From positions 930,001 to 994,000 of the forward strand of contig NZ_JAMQOP010000001.1 of assembly GCF_031624495.1 (NCBI RefSeq): a DNA stretch of 64,000 bases, read 5' to 3'. The translations under genes were made by a program, and so were the position numbers. Numbering within the stretch: the first letter of the stretch is position 1; each line of letters begins with the position of its first letter. Below are positions 7,380 through 14,459 of this stretch, in pieces. This stretch comes from Halogeometricum sp. S1BR25-6 (GTDB lineage: Archaea; Halobacteriota; Halobacteria; Halobacteriales; Haloferacaceae). The notes under the pieces were generated by a model. It ran no database searches, was not told the origin of the DNA, and saw only the letters and a list, made by a program, of their open reading frames with translations.

Positions 7380-8342
7380 ATGGATATCCCCGAAGCGAGC
7401 GAGGCGTGCGGCGACGTCCTCGCCGAGGTGTCGAAGGCGGTCATCGCCGACCGAGAGTTCCTCGAACGCGTCATGCTCGGCGTCCTCTCGCGCGGCCACG
7501 TCCTCCTCGAAGACGTCCCCGGAACGGGCAAGACGCTCAGCGCCCGCAGCATCGCCACGGCGCTCGGACTCTCCTTCTCCCGCGTGCAGTTCACGCCGGA
7601 CCTCCTCCCCTCCGACGTGACCGGCACGAACGTCTTCAACGAACGCGAGAAATCCTTCGAGTTCTCCGAGGGGCCCATCTTCGCCAACGTCGTCTTGGCC
7701 GACGAGATAAACCGCGCGCCGCCGAAGACGCAGGCCGCCCTCCTCGAAGCGATGGAGGAGGGACAGGTGACGGTGGACGGCGAGACGCACGACCTCCCGA
7801 AACCGTTCCTCGTCATCGCCACGCAGAACCCCGTCGAGAGCGAGGGCACTTTTCCCCTCCCCGAGGCGCAGATAGACCGCTTCGTCGTCAAGACCGAAAT
7901 CGGCTACCCCGACGCCGACGGCGAGGTCGAACTGCTCCGCCGGCGCGTCGGCCGCGAGGCCCGCAGTCCGAGCGTCGGGCCCGTGCTGAACCGAGACGAG
8001 GTGCTCGACGTGCGACTCGTTCCGGAGGACGTCCGTGTCGACGAGGACCTGTTACGGTACATGGCGGAGGTGGCGCGGGCGACGCGCGTCGACCGGCGCG
8101 TTGAGGTGGGCGTCTCTCCCCGCGGAACGCAGCGACTCCTGGAGGCCGCCCGCGCCCGGGCGGTCCTCTCCGCGCGCGCGTTCGTCACCCCCGACGACGT
8201 CAAGCGCGTCTCCCCCGCCGTCCTCGCGCACCGACTCGTCCTCACGCCGGACGCGCACGTCAACGACGTGGACAAGGGGGACGTCGTCTCCGAGGTGCTC
8301 GGACGGGTCGAGGTGCCGACGGTGGATTCGGACTCTGAGTAG
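7380..8342 (+). CDS. MoxR-family AAA+ ATPase
   Basis: A 320-aa protein with Walker A EDVPGTGKT (44-52), Walker B VVLADEIN (104-111), a sensor-like IATQNP, EGTFPLPEAQIDRF typical of MoxR, and a C-terminal lid with RASSRGTQRLLEAARA-like helices (here SPRGTQRLLEAARARAVL). MoxR ATPases act as chaperone-like factors that activate or assemble metalloenzymes or membrane complexes. They normally sit next to DUF58, DUF4129 and transglutaminase-like genes. Those partners are here too, on the opposite strand at 9788-13156, separated by a pseudogene and a dehalogenase gene. A TATA-like TACTAAG lies about 30 nt before the ATG. Confidence 0.92.
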   Translation: MDIPEASEACGDVLAEVSKAVIADREFLERVMLGVLSRGHVLLEDVPGTGKTLSARSIATALGLSFSRVQFTPDLLPSDVTGTNVFNEREKSFEFSEGPIFANVVLADEINRAPPKTQAALLEAMEEGQVTVDGETHDLPKPFLVIATQNPVESEGTFPLPEAQIDRFVVKTEIGYPDADGEVELLRRRVGREARSPSVGPVLNRDEVLDVRLVPEDVRVDEDLLRYMAEVARATRVDRRVEVGVSPRGTQRLLEAARARAVLSARAFVTPDDVKRVSPAVLAHRLVLTPDAHVNDVDKGDVVSEVLGRVEVPTVDSDSE

Positions 8343-8381
8343 GGTCCCGAGGAGTTTGAGGCCGCACGACGCGGTCCGCGT

Positions 8382-8768
8382 ATGCCGGATGTCGTCACCC
8401 CGCCGCCGGTGGAACGCGGCGACCGGGTCGCGGTACTCGTCCCCGCGTCGAACGCCTCGCGGTACTCGCCCCCGCGTCGAACGCCCCGGAATCCGCCCGC
8501 TTCGTCTACGAACTCGGTCTCGAACGGTTCGACGGCGTCCTCGTCGGACGGGTCGCCGCGCGTTCGCACGTCGAGGGCCATCTCCCGGAGTGGCGGACGG
8601 CGTACCGGGAGCGACAGCGGAACGCTATCGAGGGCGTCTTCGAGACGTACAACCCGGACGCCGCTCGTCTTCGACTGCGAGTTCGGCCACACCTACCCGA
8701 CCTGTTCGATACCCGTCGGCGGCGAGGTCCGAATCGCCCCGGCAGCGGAGACGATACGGTTCGGCTGA
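8382..8768 (+). pseudogene. decayed LD-carboxypeptidase (peptidase S66) gene
   Basis: The first 25 residues (TPPPVERGDRVAVLVPASNA) and the last 26 (LVFDCEFGHTYPTCSIPVGG and on) in one frame are S66 LD-carboxypeptidase ends. The middle is in another frame and reads ESARFVYELGLERFDGVLVG then RSHVEGHLPEWRTAYRERQR, also S66-like. Three lesions explain this: a 29-bp tandem duplication (8428-8456 and 8457-8485, one mismatch) shifts the frame; about 200 residues are missing between the N-terminal GLER and the C-terminal ERFDGVL; and a 2-nt loss near 8660-8664 restores the frame. A functional S66 enzyme is about 340 residues, so this cannot be active. Confidence 0.75.
8428..8485 (+). repeat. 29-bp tandem duplication inside the S66 pseudogene
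   Basis: Two adjoining 29-base units, 8428-8456 and 8457-8485, differ at one base (T/C). Because 29 is not a multiple of three, the duplication breaks the reading frame. Confidence 0.85.
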
Positions 8769-8833
8769 CGGGTGGTCTCCGGGGTCGCCGTTCGCGTCGC
8801 CCGCCGAATCGACCTGTCGGGCAGGACACCTAC

Positions 8834-9745
8834 GTGCGTCCCGACCGAGACGTCGGTGTGGACACCGACCAGCAACTGCACGAGACGGACGCCCGCGGGT
8901 GGCGCCGCGGCGTCTACGACGACATCAAGCGGACGTTCCGCGCACCCATCGTCAACTGGATCTTCCGAACGGCGATGGCGAACGAACCCGAGTTCACGCG
9001 GTACGCGTGGGGGCAGGTCAAACCGCTCTTCGAGACCCGCGCGTTCGCGCGGCTGACGGTCGAGTACCGCGACGCCGTCCTCTCGGAACTCGAATCGGAG
9101 ACGCCGATTTCGACGTACCGGGCGGCCGAGGCGGGCGTCGACCCCGCGGCCTACCGCGAACTCCGTGGGCAACTCGCCACCTACGACGTGGTCGCGCCGC
9201 GGTTGGCCGTGCTGTTCGAGACGATGGACCGAGCGCTGCGCGACGAGGCGGTCGGTTCGGACCCCGTCGACGGACGAGCGGCGACCGAACCGTTCCCCGA
9301 GTGGTTGGACCGCGACCGGGGGCACGCGCCGACGCTGCGCGATGTCGCCGACGTGCCCGAGGAGCTATCGGAGACGGTCGAGTCGGTCCAGGCGTTCCAC
9401 GGATTCGACGGGGACACGCTGCCGAGCATCTACCGGACGCTCGCGCAGTGGCCCGCGTTCTTCGACCCGATGTGGGCGGACCTCGAACCCCGACTGGAGA
9501 GCGACGCCTTCGAGCGCGCCTGCGAGCGGACCGACGACCTCGTCGGGTCGTTCGTCGACGCCGCGCCGTACCGGCCGCGACTCGGCCCCGACGACCTCGA
9601 ACGCGCCGGGTTCGACGAGGACACTGCGACGGGCGCGCGTGAGCTCTTCGGCCAGTTCGCGTCCGGTCCCGTCTCGACGGTCCTACCGGCGCTCCCGGCG
9701 TACGCCGCGACGGTGGACGCCACTGGGGAGCGCGACCTGCGCTGA
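8834..9745 (+). CDS. DehI-type halocarboxylic acid dehalogenase family protein
   Basis: A 303-aa soluble helical protein. The stretch YDDIKRTFRAPIVNWIFRTA and ANEPEFTRYAWGQVKPLFET match the DehI family, whose members hydrolyse 2-haloacids of either stereochemistry using a water activated by an Asp. A second half-repeat starts near VYRTLAQWPAFFDPMWADLE-like sequence (here SIYRTLAQWPAFFDPMW), as expected from the pseudo-dimeric DehI fold. The start is uncertain: GTG 8834 or GTG 8858 (nine residues in) both fit. No clear TATA box is seen upstream, where the S66 pseudogene has lost sequence. In halophiles the true substrate is unknown. Confidence 0.8.
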   Translation: MRPDRDVGVDTDQQLHETDARGWRRGVYDDIKRTFRAPIVNWIFRTAMANEPEFTRYAWGQVKPLFETRAFARLTVEYRDAVLSELESETPISTYRAAEAGVDPAAYRELRGQLATYDVVAPRLAVLFETMDRALRDEAVGSDPVDGRAATEPFPEWLDRDRGHAPTLRDVADVPEELSETVESVQAFHGFDGDTLPSIYRTLAQWPAFFDPMWADLEPRLESDAFERACERTDDLVGSFVDAAPYRPRLGPDDLERAGFDEDTATGARELFGQFASGPVSTVLPALPAYAATVDATGERDLR

Positions 9746-9787
9746 CCTGCGAGCGCCGGCCGGAGTGCGGAAGCGCCCCGAGAACGG

Positions 9788-10327
9788 CTACCGTCGCCGC
9801 CGACCCCGGTTCGACCCGCCGTCGTCACCGCCGCCGCGGAGCGCCGCGACCAGCGCGACGACGCCGAAGAGCAACAGCACGAGCGACGCGACGGGCTGAC
9901 CGCCCCCGACCGAGAGAGACACCGCGTAGGCGACGGCGGCGCCGACGACGCCGACGGCCAGCGTCGTCGCGGAGTGGACGAGGGTCAGACGCGTCGTGTC
10001 CGCCTCGCGACCGAGTTGCTCGCCGACGCCGATGGCGTACTCGGCGGCGTCCCACGAGACGACCGTTCCGAGCGCGCCGAGGAGGAGAGGTTCGGGCGCC
10101 CCGCCCCGCGCGCCGGCGTAGAGAACGCCGAGGAACAGCGCCGTCGCCCCGAGCGTCACGACGCGGCGCGAGGCGCGGACCAGTCCCGCCGCGAGGACGA
10201 GGACGCCGACGCCGGCGGGGGCGAGCGCCCCGGTCGCGGCGACGCCGACGCCCGCGAACCCGAGCGCGGCGGCCCCGAGGGCGACGGAGAGTCCCGCCAC
10301 AGTCGGCCGTCGGGTTATTTCGGTCAC
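9788..10327 (-). CDS. DUF7519-like membrane protein of the MoxR/DUF58 cluster
   Basis: A 179-aa protein with five hydrophobic segments and a charged GGGDDGGSNRGRRRR tail at the cytoplasmic end. The start is a GTG (10325-10327) that overlaps the DUF58 stop by four bases, so the two are translationally coupled. It is the last gene of a four-gene operon. I recall haloarchaeal DUF7519 proteins in this place; the name is unverified. No enzymatic motif is visible. It probably contributes to the membrane complex served by MoxR. Confidence 0.7.
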   Translation of the reverse strand: MTEITRRPTVAGLSVALGAAALGFAGVGVAATGALAPAGVGVLVLAAGLVRASRRVVTLGATALFLGVLYAGARGGAPEPLLLGALGTVVSWDAAEYAIGVGEQLGREADTTRLTLVHSATTLAVGVVGAAVAYAVSLSVGGGQPVASLVLLLFGVVALVAALRGGGDDGGSNRGRRRR

Positions 10328-11592
10328 CGCGACCACCGCCGACCGGCGCGGGCGAGTTCGATCGCCAGCGGTCGCTCCCCCCAATCGACGACGCGCAGTC
10401 CGGCCCGTCGGAGGCGCGCGAGGCGGTTGCGTCGCTCGACGCGCGCGAGTCGGTGGCCGGCCGTGTCGTCCGTCGTCGGGTCCGGGCTGACGACGGTGAC
10501 GAGGTGCCCGTAGGCGTCCAGCCGCCGCGCCGCGGTGACCGCGAGGTCGTCCGCCAGCGGCGAGAAAAAGAGCACCTGCGCGTCCGACGGGAGTCGGCGT
10601 CGCAGGCGCCGGAGCGCGACGATGGGGTAGTAGGGGTCGTTCGGCGGCGTCGGCGCGAGCGCGGGGTTCGCCGCGAACAACTCCCGCGCGCGCGCTCGGT
10701 GGTCCGCGCCGGTGGCGGGCGCGAGCCAGCACTCCCGCGGCGACAGCGCCGCCACGCCGACCCGGTCGCCGCTGTCCAAGAGCGAAGAAAACGCCCGCGT
10801 CGCGGCGTCGACGCTGCGCTCGACGGCGTTCTGTCCGCCCGCCTCCCCGGCGACGTACGACTCCTCCCTGGCGTCGACGACGAGGACGACGGTGGCCGCG
10901 CGCTCCTCGCGGAACTCCAGCGTCGCCATCTCCCCGGTGCGAGCGCGGCGGTTCCAGTCGATGCGGTTGAGCGGGTCGCCTCGGCGGTACTCGCGGGTGG
11001 AGTAGAACTCCAGTCCGTCGCCGGCGACGTCCGTCGCGACCCGGCCGGTGTACTGCGTCGTCAACCCCCGGAGCGGCAGGTCCGACGTGGCCTCCAGCGA
11101 CGGCGCACACCGGAGCGTCGTCTCCTCGGCCGGCGCGAACGCCTCGCTGTGCTCCCGTTCGGCGCTGGGGCTGCGGACCACGGCCCGAAGCGGTTCCCAG
11201 ACGTGCTCGCCGCGGACGGCCTCGACGGCGTAGGAGAACGTCGCGGACTTGCCCGCTCGGAGCGCCGTGCCGTGGCGCGCGGCGCCGTCGGTCACTTCAA
11301 GGGCCGGCGGGACGCCGTCTATCAGTCTGAGGTCGGTGAGCGCGGCACCCTCGTTCGTGACCGTGACGGTGACGCGCACCTCCTCGTCGGCGTCCGGCGT
11401 CGCCTCCGAGAGCGTCCGCTCGACGTCCAGTCTCGGCGTCGGCGCGTCGGAGAGCCACGCGTAGGCGGTGTAGGCCACGCCGACGCCCGCGACGAGGAGT
11501 AACGACGGCTGTTGGAGGACGACGCCCGCGGCGCCGGCGAGGAGGGCCGCCCCCTCGATGCCGGTCCAGCGGTTCGTGTCGATATCCCTCAC
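10324..11592 (-). CDS. DUF58 domain membrane protein
   Basis: A 422-aa protein. Two N-terminal hydrophobic helices (about 10-45) are followed by a beta-sandwich region (DADEEVRVTVTVTNEGAALT) and the DUF58 core: FYSTREYRRGDPLNRIDWN, then a von Willebrand A-like part starting TVVLVVDAREES. DUF58 proteins are partners of MoxR ATPases; the VWA-like fold is thought to bind metal or protein clients. The GTG start at 11590-11592 overlaps the previous stop as GTGA, and its own stop overlaps the next start. It is the third gene of the operon. Confidence 0.85.
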   Translation of the reverse strand: MRDIDTNRWTGIEGAALLAGAAGVVLQQPSLLLVAGVGVAYTAYAWLSDAPTPRLDVERTLSEATPDADEEVRVTVTVTNEGAALTDLRLIDGVPPALEVTDGAARHGTALRAGKSATFSYAVEAVRGEHVWEPLRAVVRSPSAEREHSEAFAPAEETTLRCAPSLEATSDLPLRGLTTQYTGRVATDVAGDGLEFYSTREYRRGDPLNRIDWNRRARTGEMATLEFREERAATVVLVVDAREESYVAGEAGGQNAVERSVDAATRAFSSLLDSGDRVGVAALSPRECWLAPATGADHRARARELFAANPALAPTPPNDPYYPIVALRRLRRRLPSDAQVLFFSPLADDLAVTAARRLDAYGHLVTVVSPDPTTDDTAGHRLARVERRNRLARLRRAGLRVVDWGERPLAIELARAGRRWSR

Positions 11593-12224
11593 GCGCGGCC
11601 CTCCTCGACCGGGTTGGACGCCGGGTTCGGTTCCGGTTCTCGTTCCCGTTCGCGCTCCCGCCTCCGTTCGGCGACGGAGCCGTCGCCGTCGTGTATCGCC
11701 TCGACGGCCGCGACGGTCCGCGCGACGCGCGCCGGCGCCGACGACTGGCGGCGGACGAGGAGGCTGAGCCGCCGCCGCCACGAGAGCGGGACGTCCGCAC
11801 CGAGGTAGCGGGCCGCGATGGGGTCGTCCGTCCACGTCCCCTCGTCGACGTGCGCCTCGGCCGCCTCCGGCGAGCAGTTGTCGTGCAGGACGAGCGACTC
11901 GACGGCCGCCTCCCGGAGGCGCGCGCGGAGGTTCGACGCCCCCGAACCCCGCCACCCGTCGGCGCTCCCCGCTCGCCGGTCCGCGTCGTCGCCGGGCGTC
12001 GGCACCCGGTAGCGGAGTTCGGGATTACCCGTGTCGGTCGCGCGGTAGTCGACGTTCCGGCGGCCGAGCGCGTAGCGGAGGCCCTGCACGCCGGCCACGA
12101 GGCCGACGACGGTGACGAACACGAACGTCACGTTCAGACCGGGGACGACGAACCCCGCGAGGGCGGCGAGTCCTCCGAGGACCGCGACGACGCCGGCGCC
12201 CGCGACGAACGACCCGGTGTTCAC
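11589..12224 (-). CDS. DUF7269-like membrane protein of the MoxR/DUF58 cluster
   Basis: A 211-aa protein. Two hydrophobic helices at residues 5-50 are followed by a soluble region with ARLREAAVESLVLHDNCSPE, EEGTWTDDPIAARYLG-type text (here HVDEGTWTDDPIAARYLG), and a basic/acidic C-terminal tail of repeated RER and PEP. GTG 12222-12224 overlaps the DUF4129 stop by four bases, and its stop overlaps the DUF58 start. I recall this position belonging to DUF7269, unverified. The function is unknown beyond membership of this operon. Confidence 0.7.
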   Translation of the reverse strand: MNTGSFVAGAGVVAVLGGLAALAGFVVPGLNVTFVFVTVVGLVAGVQGLRYALGRRNVDYRATDTGNPELRYRVPTPGDDADRRAGSADGWRGSGASNLRARLREAAVESLVLHDNCSPEAAEAHVDEGTWTDDPIAARYLGADVPLSWRRRLSLLVRRQSSAPARVARTVAAVEAIHDGDGSVAERRREREREREPEPNPASNPVEEGRA

Positions 12225-13156
12225 GAGTCGTCCCCCGCGTCGGCGTACGCCGACTCGATGCGTCTGAGCGCCGTGACGGCCCGTTCTTCTCTCTCTTCGG
12301 TCGGCGACTCGCCGCCGTACCGGACCTCCTCGAACAGGCGGGTGAGTTCGTCCACGTCCTCGCGGGCCATCCCCGCCTCGACGGCCGCCGAGGCGAACTC
12401 GCCGGGCGTGCTCGTCCGCGGGTTCGGGATGTCGAGGAGCGTCGTCATCTCCCGCCACGCGCGGTACACCTCGTTGCCCACGTCGGCGTCCTCCTCGATG
12501 CGGTCCGCTGCGGCGCCGGCCGCCCGGCCGATTTCCCCCACGTCGACGTCCGGGTCCTCCTCCGGGACCGTCTCCCGGCCGGCCGCCTCGTCGTCGCCGG
12601 TCGAGAGGACGAGGAGGGCGACGGCCCCCACGAGTGCGACGACCAGGAGAACGCCGAAGACGGCCGTCGGCGCGGCGACGGCGCCCTCGCCGGACCCGCC
12701 GAGTTGCCCGCCCCCTTCCGGAAGCGAGAACGACCCGTTTCCGGCGCTCGCCCCCGCGCCGCCGAACTCGATGGGACCGCAGGTGGTCAGCAGCACCCAG
12801 AACACGTACCCCGGCAGGCCGAACGTGAATCCCACGGCGGCGACGGGCAGCAGCGACCGCGTGTCGCGGTATATCAGCGCTAGCAGGCCGACGAACACGA
12901 GGAGCAGTCCGGCCACCACCGCCGGATTCGTCAGTATCGGCAGGCAGAACGAGATGACCGGAGCGCTGCCGCCGCTCTGCGTCTCCGAGAGGCCGGCGTC
13001 GCCCTCGTCGGACGGACCGATACCGGGGACGTCGGACCCCCCGCCGAACCCGCCGCTGCCGCCGGTGACGGCGGTGTCGATGGTCGCCGCCGCGATGCCC
13101 AGAGCGAGGACTGCGAGGAGAGCGAGGCCGACCGTGCGGGCGGCGTCTCTGTCCAC
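12221..13156 (-). CDS. DUF4129 domain membrane protein
   Basis: A 311-aa protein. An N-terminal membrane helix (8-28) is followed by a Gly/Ser-rich outside loop, two or three more helices between about 68 and 185, and a C-terminal cytoplasmic DUF4129 region: GNEVYRAWREMTTLLDIPNP, then STPGEFASAAVEAGM. DUF4129 is usually the C-terminal tail of bacterial transglutaminase-like membrane proteins. Here the transglutaminase domain is absent and only the tail and membrane part remain. First gene of the operon. The start codon is GTG. Confidence 0.8.
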   Translation of the reverse strand: MDRDAARTVGLALLAVLALGIAAATIDTAVTGGSGGFGGGSDVPGIGPSDEGDAGLSETQSGGSAPVISFCLPILTNPAVVAGLLLVFVGLLALIYRDTRSLLPVAAVGFTFGLPGYVFWVLLTTCGPIEFGGAGASAGNGSFSLPEGGGQLGGSGEGAVAAPTAVFGVLLVVALVGAVALLVLSTGDDEAAGRETVPEEDPDVDVGEIGRAAGAAADRIEEDADVGNEVYRAWREMTTLLDIPNPRTSTPGEFASAAVEAGMAREDVDELTRLFEEVRYGGESPTEEREERAVTALRRIESAYADAGDDS

Positions 13157-13236
13157 GACACGATGTACCGAGACCCACAGTAAAGGCGTTTCGAGGCGGT
13201 CCGCCGCCGTTCTCGGACGCTACCGTTCCTGTCCGA

Positions 13237-13250
13237 CTGGAACGTTCCAG
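13237..13250. promoter_or_regulatory. perfect 14-bp palindrome, candidate operator
   Basis: CTGGAACGTTCCAG is a perfect palindrome. A further half-site CTGGAA follows at 13256-13261. It lies between the divergent DUF4129 operon (start 13156) and regulator gene (start 13577), upstream of the operon's predicted TATA (CTTTACTG on the minus strand, near 13185). Confidence 0.45.
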
Positions 13251-13261
13251 CCGAGCTGGAA

Positions 13262-13576
13262 TACTACCGTCTCCCTTAACGAATATTCAAGTGAGACGGC
13301 GCGTTGTACCCGACCGCCCCGACGGACCCTGCATCCGACCGCATCCGTCGGGGCGCGGGACGTCCGCGGTTCGGTCGTCGTCGCACATCCGCCCCGCGTC
13401 CGCCGCCCGCCTCCCCGCTTTCTCGCTTCGCTTCGGCCCTCCCGGGACCGGACCCCGGTCCGGTCCGCTCGACGAACGCGAGTCCCTCCGTCCGCGGGCG
13501 CCGCCCATCGACCGCCACCGCCGACTGCCAACCGCCGACCGCTGGGTTTAGTTCGGACCGCGTCGACGCTGCGAAC
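13262..13576. other. intergenic region without a supported gene
   Basis: The rest of the 420-bp gap between the DUF4129 and regulator genes. It contains the AT-rich palindrome GAATATTC (13281-13288). Its open frames are Pro/Arg/Ser-rich and look like GC-rich noise. A TATA-like TTTAG near 13548 fits a leaderless start of the regulator at 13577. Confidence 0.5.
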
Positions 13577-14371
13577 GTGACCGACAGTTCGGAGGGGGGA
13601 CCCGTCGAGTACGTCGAGAGTTCGCGGACCCGCGAGTCCGTCGTCGTCGCCCTCCGGTTAGAGGCGCGACCGGTCCGGGAACTCTGCGCCGCCCTCGACG
13701 CCAGCGAGTCCGGCGTGTACGCCGCGACGAACGGCCTCCGGGACCGCGACCTCGTCGAAACCGCCGACGGACGCGTCCGCCTCACCGGCCTCGGACGCGT
13801 CGTCGCCGACGCGGTGGAACGCCGACGGCGAGTGGAGACGCTGTTGGAGACCGACTCCGGCTACTGGCGGACGCACGACGTGCGTGCCCTCCCCGACGCC
13901 TTCCGCGCCCGTCTCGGCGAACTCGCGGGGGCGGAGGTGTTCCGCGCGTCCGAGACCGACCCCGGAGGCGCGGTGCGTCTCGTCGACGACCACCTCCGCG
14001 ACGCCGACGCGGTATCCGTCGTCTCGCCCGTTCACCTCCCGGGTCTCGGACGGACGCTCCGGGAGGTATGCGCCGACCGGCCGGGGGGACTCCTCGTCAC
14101 CGAAGCCGTCGTCGAGGAGATTCGCCGCCGCGAGGGGGCGGTCCCCCTCCCGGAACGCCTCTCCGTCCGGGTCGCCGACGCGTCGTTCGCCCTGGCGGCG
14201 GTCGACGGACGGACGCTCCTCTCGCTGCCGCGACTCGACGGGACGTATGACCCGCGCACCGAACTCGTCGCGGACACCGACGCCGCCGCGGCGTTCGGCG
14301 AGGACCTGTTCAACCACGTCTGGGCGGGCGCGACGCCCGTTGAGGACGTGGCGTCGACCCGACCGATCTGA
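13577..14371 (+). CDS. wHTH transcriptional regulator with FilR1-type sensor domain
   Basis: A 264-aa soluble protein. Residues 20-85 form a winged helix (RPVRELCAALDASESGVYAATNGLRDRDLVE, here quoted only in part: ESGVYAATNGLRDRDLVE). The C-terminal 150 residues resemble the methanogenesis-regulator FilR1 middle/sensor domain (DUF1724): DADAVSVVSPVHLPGLGR and FALAAVDGRTLLSLPR. The target is unknown. The neighbouring antiporter downstream is a candidate, as is the divergent DUF4129 operon. GTG 13577 was chosen because a TATA-like element lies about 28 nt upstream and the longer frame upstream looks non-coding. Confidence 0.75.
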   Translation: MTDSSEGGPVEYVESSRTRESVVVALRLEARPVRELCAALDASESGVYAATNGLRDRDLVETADGRVRLTGLGRVVADAVERRRRVETLLETDSGYWRTHDVRALPDAFRARLGELAGAEVFRASETDPGGAVRLVDDHLRDADAVSVVSPVHLPGLGRTLREVCADRPGGLLVTEAVVEEIRRREGAVPLPERLSVRVADASFALAAVDGRTLLSLPRLDGTYDPRTELVADTDAAAAFGEDLFNHVWAGATPVEDVASTRPI

Positions 14372-14459
14372 GCAGCGGCGTCTCGGACGCCGGCCGCAGG
14401 CCCGACGGGACCCCGAAGGGCCACCGCACCTATCCGTCGCCGTCGAAAACGTTCCCGTA

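Noticed and set aside
13304-13576. 91-residue N-terminal extension of the FilR1-type regulator
   Set aside because: Pro/Arg/Ser-rich without structure; the TATA-like element and winged helix support GTG 13577.
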